From Asparagopsis taxiformis (lineage: Eukaryota > Rhodophyta > Florideophyceae > Bonnemaisoniales > Bonnemaisoniaceae), in the NCBI GenBank assembly GCA_030407315.1, contig JALQPE010000948.1, positions 1-31,450 on the forward strand: a stretch of DNA of 31,450 nucleotides, in the 5' to 3' direction. Below, in pieces: positions 26,261 to 31,450 of the stretch. A program made the position numbers and the translations under genes. A model generated the notes under the pieces. It did not search any database and was not told the origin of the DNA. It saw nothing but the letters and a program-made list of their open reading frames with translations. Every line of letters starts with the position of its first letter. Position 1 is the stretch's first letter.

Positions 26261-27386
26261 TTACCAGTCCTCTCCCAAACCGTCATCGATATTTGACTCT
26301 TCACTGTAAACGAGTACTCCTTCCATAGAAACCGCAGCCCAGAGCCGACCAGTGGGACAAACGCTAACACAATGGACTTCTGCTTTCATCAGCTTTTTTC
26401 GTCGAAGTAGACTTTCAGAGCGTGCGCCCGGAAGCGACATTTGATCCGCATGCCGCATCTCGCCATAGTCTACATCCTCCTCACTGTCGTCATTGATTGC
26501 ATCCATCGCTTCCCCGCCGAGCGTCACCTTCTTAGAATTCAATTTATCCAATACTCCGTGAGCAGAAGCTGAACGCACACGTTTGCCACCGCCGCACTTA
26601 ACATAATGCCTGCTCATGAGTTTGGCCTCAACAGGAACAACATGCTTTCGACGACGGCGACATCCATGCAGAGATCGCGGGCACCATCAGATTGTAGGTC
26701 GTTATATCGAAGACGCCAGCACAACAAAACCCCATCACAAGAGATAGTAAGAGGGGCGCGCTTACCAACGAAGAGTACAGTGTTGATCGCTTCACGATGG
26801 CCGTATAAGACGAGAGGTCGAACATGAACGCCCGCCCGGTGATCGGAATTTACTGAGAAGACATGCGTTGTTCCAGACGAATCTCCAGCTGCCACACGAT
26901 GTGAGTCAGGGCTCCAAGCTATACAGTTATACATGGTGGAGCAGCGGCGCCGACATTAAAGCCATCGTGTTTGTTAAAGGCAGCGTGGGAGGGGATTGGA
27001 GTGAGCGGTACTCACCAGATTTCCACCGTATAATCTGATGCGAATGAAGCGAATGCACCAGAAGGAGATATGGGAGGAGCTGTGATTTTAGAGAGGCGCA
27101 GAGACATGCGAGCGGATATCCGTGCGGATGACGACGAAACGAGGTAGCAGCGAGCGAGCTCGTCGACAAGTAGGATCTGTCCAGTCGTTTAGGATTGAGA
27201 AATGTGCAAGAGAGGATGGGTGGCCTCGAACGAGAGAGTGCGAGTTCGACCTGCAACGAGATCAATTTGAATGAGACGCGCTTCGGTAGTGAGCAACAAG
27301 GTGTTCCCTGATTTCGTGAAAGTCAAACCACCACCTGTGTATCGGGCACCAAGAAGATGACGAATGGAATAGTTTGGAATACCCAT
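26261..27386 (-). pseudogene. PWP2: Broken PWP2 (periodic tryptophan protein 2/UTP1) gene
   Basis: PWP2 is a WD40 protein of the small-subunit processome that binds the U3 snoRNP in the nucleolus. From ATG 27386 the copy reads YSIRHLLGARYTGGGLTFT and SGNTLLLTTEARLIQIDL, the usual PWP2 start. It then hits an in-frame TAA at about 27190, after which ILLVDELARCYLV and SPSGAFASFASDYTVEIW continue. Another frame holds CIAWSPDSHRVAAGDSSGTT and LYGHREAINTVLFV to about 26750. A third frame (26617-26261) jumps to a late segment, MSRHYVKCGGGKRVR then MSLPGARSESL and VSVCPTGRLWAAVSMEGVLV. The last matches the WD repeat just before the Utp12 domain. The middle WD repeats and the C-terminal Utp12 domain are missing, so it is a pseudogene with an internal deletion. 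The functional gene must be elsewhere. Confidence 0.75.
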
Positions 27387-27845
27387 TTTGAGGAAGATGG
27401 GCGCTGAGAACAAAGTTGTTGGTGGTTTGCGAATGTAGCGAACTGAGGTCACGGAAGGATGTCTATCAGGCCACTGTGAGAATGTTGCTGGTGTTACGAC
27501 TTCGCCGACGGATTTGAAATAAATTAATTTCGTTGGAACGCCCGTCCACGTGGCCACGAGTACAAAACAAGTGTTGCCAACTCGACAGATCATATCAAGA
27601 ATCGCACTTGACCGGGCGTGATCTTCCTTTACAACTTGGCCATCATCTTGATCTCTTTGCAAACTACTGAAGCTTGCTCCACTTCTAGGTTATGCATCAA
27701 CAGCTCGAAAACCTTTCCGATTCATCGGCTGATTCCTTTCATTCTGCACTTTCCATCGCCGAACATCCTTCTATCCCACCTTCACCAACCTTACCATCCA
27801 ACACAACCTTTCCGCCTCATCACACACCGCTCTCTGCGTCCAGGT
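27387..27845. other. Region between divergent gene fragments
   Basis: The minus frame containing the PWP2 start remains open upstream to about 27660 (VGNTCFVLVATWTGVPTKL) but matches nothing I know. It may be leader sequence or another gene scrap. Confidence 0.3.
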
Positions 27846-29010
27846 ATGGGTGAATATGCTGACAGTATGTCCAATTTGAGGGCATTGCTCAAGGTTCCGA
27901 CCGATCAGCCACAGGCTCCTAGCCCATCTGGACCGCCTACTTTGCGCAGGAATGGTAGTTCGAATTCTGTGCTGGCAGATTTTTCAAAGCGGGTTGGTGT
28001 TTTGTCGAGGTCCATTTCATTTCTTTCGCCAGCTGGGAAGACAGTCACGCGTTCGAAGAGTATATTATCGTTGCTGAGCGGAATACCGACAGCTTTGCGG
28101 GATTCAACAAGTACCGAAAGGCATCTTGGACTGGATGGTGGGGAAGACAAGGTAATGGCAACATTGACGTCGATGGATCCAAGTCGCACGCCATTGAGCT
28201 AACTACCTCTGTTGCCGACTTCCCCATATGGCGTATCAGCGTCACATTGCCCGCCAACCGTCGTATTGAGTACAAGTACGTCTGCATGCCCGGCAATGAA
28301 CCCATCGATGCAGGCGCTCAACAGCCCCGCCAACCGCTTAACTCAGATCCGCAATCTTCCGATCCTGACATTGTTCCAGACGCGGACTTCTGGGAGCAAT
28401 TCAAAGAAAACAGCTCCGTAAAAACTGAAGGCAGCGCGACCATGGTTGTTGATGGCCAATGTAATGTTTTCAACGACAACGCAGAAGCTCGCGCTGCAAA
28501 AGCTGCTTTCACCCTTGCAGGGCATTCTCGCGAAAAAGAACTCAATAGAGGCCCAAACCCACCCCGACAATCAGTCCCGTCTCATTCACCGAACCAGAAC
28601 AGTGTTCTGGTGTCACGTCATTATCGTCATGTACCGATTGCTAATAACCGCAAAGAAAGATGCGGATGGAAACTGGTCGTTTACCTGGGATAACGATGAT
28701 TTGTATCTCACCTGCACCGGTTTCAAACCGAAGTAAGTTACTTCGCGGGCTCGACGAGCGCAGGATTTCCCCACTCTGGGTGGGAATTCTCAATACTATA
28801 GAGCCCATCATCCCTCGAGAACGCAGTACGATTGAGTCCAAACTTTCCAATGAATTTAATTGTGTCTCCATCTTCATCACGTCCGAGACGCGGACCAAGT
28901 TCTACCAGGGCTTCTGCAAGGGAACCCTATGGCCGATCTTCCACATGATCACAGATGTCTATGGAAACGACAGCAAGATGAAGTGTTTCGCTCGCGAGGC
29001 ATGGCACGCT
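27846..29010 (+). pseudogene. Broken trehalose-6-phosphate synthase gene with starch-binding-like domain
   Basis: Trehalose-6-phosphate synthase (GT20) joins glucose from a nucleotide sugar to glucose-6-phosphate. The possible N-terminus MGEYADSMSNLRALLKVP starts at 27846. A CBM20-like domain then reads GFNKYRKASWTGWWGRQGN and FPIWRISVTLPANRRIEYKY (about 28100-28290) in another frame. The synthase follows in a third: RTRTVFWCHVIIVMYRL and DADGNWSFTWDNDDLYLT (about 28590-28725). A fourth frame segment has PLWVGILNTIEPIIP, TRTKFYQGFCKGTLWPIFHM and KCFAREAWHAF to about 29010. At least three frameshifts (about 28097, 28555 and 28733) and loss of everything after the first part of the GT20 domain make it non-functional. 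The CBM20-TPS architecture is what I associate with red algae. Confidence 0.75.
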
Positions 29011-29889
29011 TTCGTTGCGAGTGACACGGTTGAGGTGTTGAAAATTCTGGAAGACAAGTTTTCCAATGAAACAATTCTGTACATCGAACGCGCGTGCGTA
29101 CAATTTGGCGTTCAATAGAGCCACCTTTGATGTCTTCTTCAAGGTGGACTGTGATTATGTCCTGTCGCTCGAGGCTATTGTTAGTCACAAGCTGCCTGCG
29201 ACGCAGCCGTTCTTCTATACTGGCTATTACATCAACGCGCGCGATGCAAATGAAATATATCTGAATGGGGCTTTGCTCGTTTCACAGCGTAATTTCTGGA
29301 ATGTCGGTGGTTATGATGAACGTATACGCACCTATGGTTACGATGATGAAGACCTTTACCGTCGGCTGGTTTCTACTGGTCTCAAGAGGCGTAATGTCAG
29401 CCATGATCATGTCTCTCATATTGGGCATGAAGATGCATGTAGTAAACGGAGGGTGTCAAATTCCCACGAGCCCAGATTGATCTCAATTCACTTGTGCTGG
29501 AACAGTTGAATGACCCCTGGACGTCACGTAGTCACGGGTCAGTATATGAGCCTATTGATGACAACAAGTCGCGTTTGGTTGCGACATACTTCCCTCCAGA
29601 CTTGTTTACGCTTGTTGGAGATGATGAAATCGAAGAGACGTGGCGTACAGCACTAGGGAGACGACTGTGTGACGACTTTGAAATCCCATGGGGTGTGATT
29701 GGTTGCATGAAGACAAAAATGCTAGAGAGACTTTTGACAAATATGAATGACCGTAAAGCAAGGGCCAATGTGGACGAGGTGATCAAAAGGAACGTTCGGC
29801 CGCGTGTGATCATGATACATGTGCAGAGCGGATTGGGGAATCGTCTTCGAGTGATGGGCAGCGGGTTGGCGTCTGCAGCGCGGCGATGA
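29011..29889 (+). pseudogene. Broken GT-A glycosyltransferase gene fragment
   Basis: Directly after the TPS text, in the same frame, VEVLKILEDKFSNETILYIE begins a different protein. After a frameshift near 29085 it continues ARAYNLAFNRATFDVFFKVD, whose DCDYVL is a GT-A metal-binding D-x-D motif. Then come FWNVGGYDERIRTYGYDDED with LYRRL, the galactosyltransferase/GT2-type C-terminal acidic motif (about 29295-29370). Another frameshift near 29445 leads to LNSLVLEQLNDPW. The last residues, VIMIHVQSGLGNRLRVMGSG, start a second domain of the GLGNRLR type seen in fucosyltransferase-like enzymes, cut off by a stop at 29887. The true 5' end and most of the second domain are missing. Confidence 0.65.
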
Positions 29890-29902
29890 GCGAGCCATTT
29901 CC

Positions 29903-30824
29903 ATGTCGCACGCCGGTCAAAAGGTCATCCCCGCCACTTTCAATCTCGTGCCAATCGAGCCCAAACCAAAGCATTCCAAGTCTTCCGATTCCGATTTTGA
30001 ACAGGCCGGCGGTCACGACGGCAGCTTCCACAGCGATGGCGCTATACTCGTCAAGAGAGTTGAAGAGCGCGAAGTAAACTTTTATCGAGCAGCTCAACGC
30101 GGCGAGTGGCCCGCTCGCTTAATCCCCGCTTTCAAAGGCACAGTTGACGATGTAAAGGCCATCAAGATCGAGAATCTCACCTATGGCTTCGAGAGACCCA
30201 GCGTCATCGGCCTCAAAATGGGTGTGCAAACCGTTGAGGACGACGAATCCAGCTTGTTGAAAAGAATCATAATGAATGCGCTCGACCGTGTCACCGGCAC
30301 CAAAAACGCCGGTTGCAGACTGGAGGGTCTCAGTATGTATCGCACTCTGGAAAATAAACGCTTGAAAGGTATCAAAACGCAAAGTCATTCCATCTCCGCT
30401 CATATGCGTTTGTCCTTGCAAGATGTGCTAACTTTTTTTCTAATCGACGAATCAGGTCAGCGAAGTGGTGTCGCGCTACGTTTTCAGCTCGCCATCGAGG
30501 ATATTCTTCGCCAATTCAGAAAGAATGACAAGTTCCCGTTTCATCGGCTCATCTATTCTGCTCATCTACGACACCGACAATCGCGCCCCCTATACACACT
30601 GGGCGCGCGCCCTACACAAGCTGCATACCATCAACCCCAGGGCTCGCTTGTCCGATCATCAAATATCCATCCTGACGCGTCACGCGCCCTGCGACGTGCG
30701 AATGATCGATTTTGCACATACAGGCCGTATGCCCAAGGGCATGGACCGTGATCAGGGCTACATTACAGGTCTGCATTCGACCCGTAACGCGCTCAATCCC
30801 TACGTGCTCATCGAGCAAAGCTGA
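29903..30824 (+). pseudogene. Broken inositol polyphosphate kinase (IPK/IP6K family) gene
   Basis: The family phosphorylates inositol polyphosphates in signalling. From ATG 29903: VNFYRAAQRGEWPARLIPAF, IKIENLTYGFERPSVIGLKM, CRLEGLSMYRTLENK and LQDVLTFFLIDESG to about 30450. The frame then shifts (between about 30470 and 30540), and the rest reads SSRFIGSSILLIYDTDN, HAPCDVRMIDFAHTGRMP and DQGYITGLHSTRNAL, ending at 30824. The SSILL and IDFAHT motifs of the family are present. In the P-x-x-x-D-x-K-x-G motif the aspartate is a glycine (PSVIGLKMG). The frameshift and the lost aspartate both argue for a pseudogene. It is the most complete of the four broken cellular genes and starts only 13 bp after the glycosyltransferase fragment. 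Confidence 0.75.
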
Positions 30825-31450
30825 TCTTCTCGATGGTCAACGCCATCGTCGACACAATGGAGGAGAAGAGATCGAATGAAGTTGCCGCGTCGCCGGGTGC
30901 TGAATTCACCTTTAGCAGCCTGCTCAGCGAACTGCCACCCATGGCTCTCGACAGGGACGGTGCGAAGCATACAAGCGATCAAGTTTCTCGGCCAGTATCA
31001 ACACAGACACGTCGTGATGTATTGAATGCGACCTTGGAATGACGGTTGTCATTTTGTACTATAACTATATTTCGTCTACTCTGGCAGGTTTTCTTACGAG
31101 GCAGCTATATTTCTACAGGCCCACCAAGCGCGCCATAAGGATCCTGAGCGTTTAGACAAGGGATATGCACTCACATGTTCCAGTTAAACTATTCATTTTT
31201 CTGCCTATGCGCATTAGTGCAATGCATCGGCAGACATGAAATGATCGCTTTCATGCTGCTGCACCAACACGGCGAGCAAGTATTAACAATAGAACCACGG
31301 TGCACATATAGTTTTTTATAAAATAAATACAGATAATGTTATCAAATACGAACTCTAGTATGGTCAGATTGTTTTTGGAAACTACCATACGGTTCAACGC
31401 AACTTTCAAGGAGAAAGCAACGCATATGTGTCGACAGGCTGTCAGGATTG
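30825..31450. other. No gene seen
   Basis: A 69-codon plus-strand frame at 30833-31042 follows the kinase fragment but has no recognisable motif and is probably chance. The remaining sequence is AT-rich with no structure seen. Confidence 0.4.

Noticed and set aside
27005..27025. GTGAGT splice donor in the PWP2 fragment
   Set aside because: No AG acceptor lies before the next conserved block, and other frame breaks show it is a pseudogene.
30833..31042. 69-codon frame after the kinase fragment
   Set aside because: Too short and without motifs.

Overview
The window is eukaryotic nuclear DNA, probably from a red alga. That assignment is an inference. It rests on a decayed trehalose-6-phosphate synthase gene with an N-terminal starch-binding-like domain, on genes with no clear introns, and on the transposon families present. 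There is no operon structure, ribosomal RNA, tRNA or CRISPR array. The region is repeat-rich and looks like a transposon graveyard: most cellular gene sequences are broken, and the long intact reading frames belong to mobile-element-type genes.

Layout. 1-2864 (minus) is a multiply frameshifted copy of a zinc-finger transposon-type protein. 2865-8530 has no convincing gene and is packed with repeats: a 38-bp palindrome, degenerate tandem repeats of about 107-140 bp, a 24-bp tandem array, a 43-bp tandem array rich in TGGACGTCC-like motifs, four 390-500-bp repeat units that each carry small hairpins, a 59-bp palindrome, and a purine-skewed tract. A second array of TGGACGTCC/CTAG repeats closes this segment.

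About 8540-17745 is very GC/CGCG-rich and carries a Ty3/gypsy retrotransposon on the plus strand: gag, then pol in the -1 frame with protease, reverse transcriptase, RNase H, integrase and chromodomain. The gag-pol junction carries a textbook -1 frameshift signal: G GGA AAC, a 6-nt spacer, then a perfect 9-bp stem. pol has one disabling frameshift after the reverse transcriptase domain. I could not find a pair of LTRs by eye.

At about 17745 composition switches sharply to AT-rich, and three related genes follow. On the minus strand are an 800-residue DUF7869-like protein with a DDE/RNase H-like core and a 967-residue fusion of a ParB-like domain with a bacterial/phage-type amino-methyltransferase (DPPY). 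On the plus strand is a 331-residue paralogue of the DUF7869-like protein that keeps both flanking domains but has lost the whole catalytic core, with a 51-bp tandem duplication at the scar. These three genes are my best candidate for an undescribed mobile or selfish system.

26261-30824 is a patchwork of broken pieces of four cellular genes: PWP2 (WD40 ribosome-biogenesis factor), trehalose-6-phosphate synthase, a GT-A glycosyltransferase and an inositol polyphosphate kinase. They lie almost end to end, with frameshifts and at least one direct fragment-to-fragment junction. The last 600 bases hold nothing I can support.
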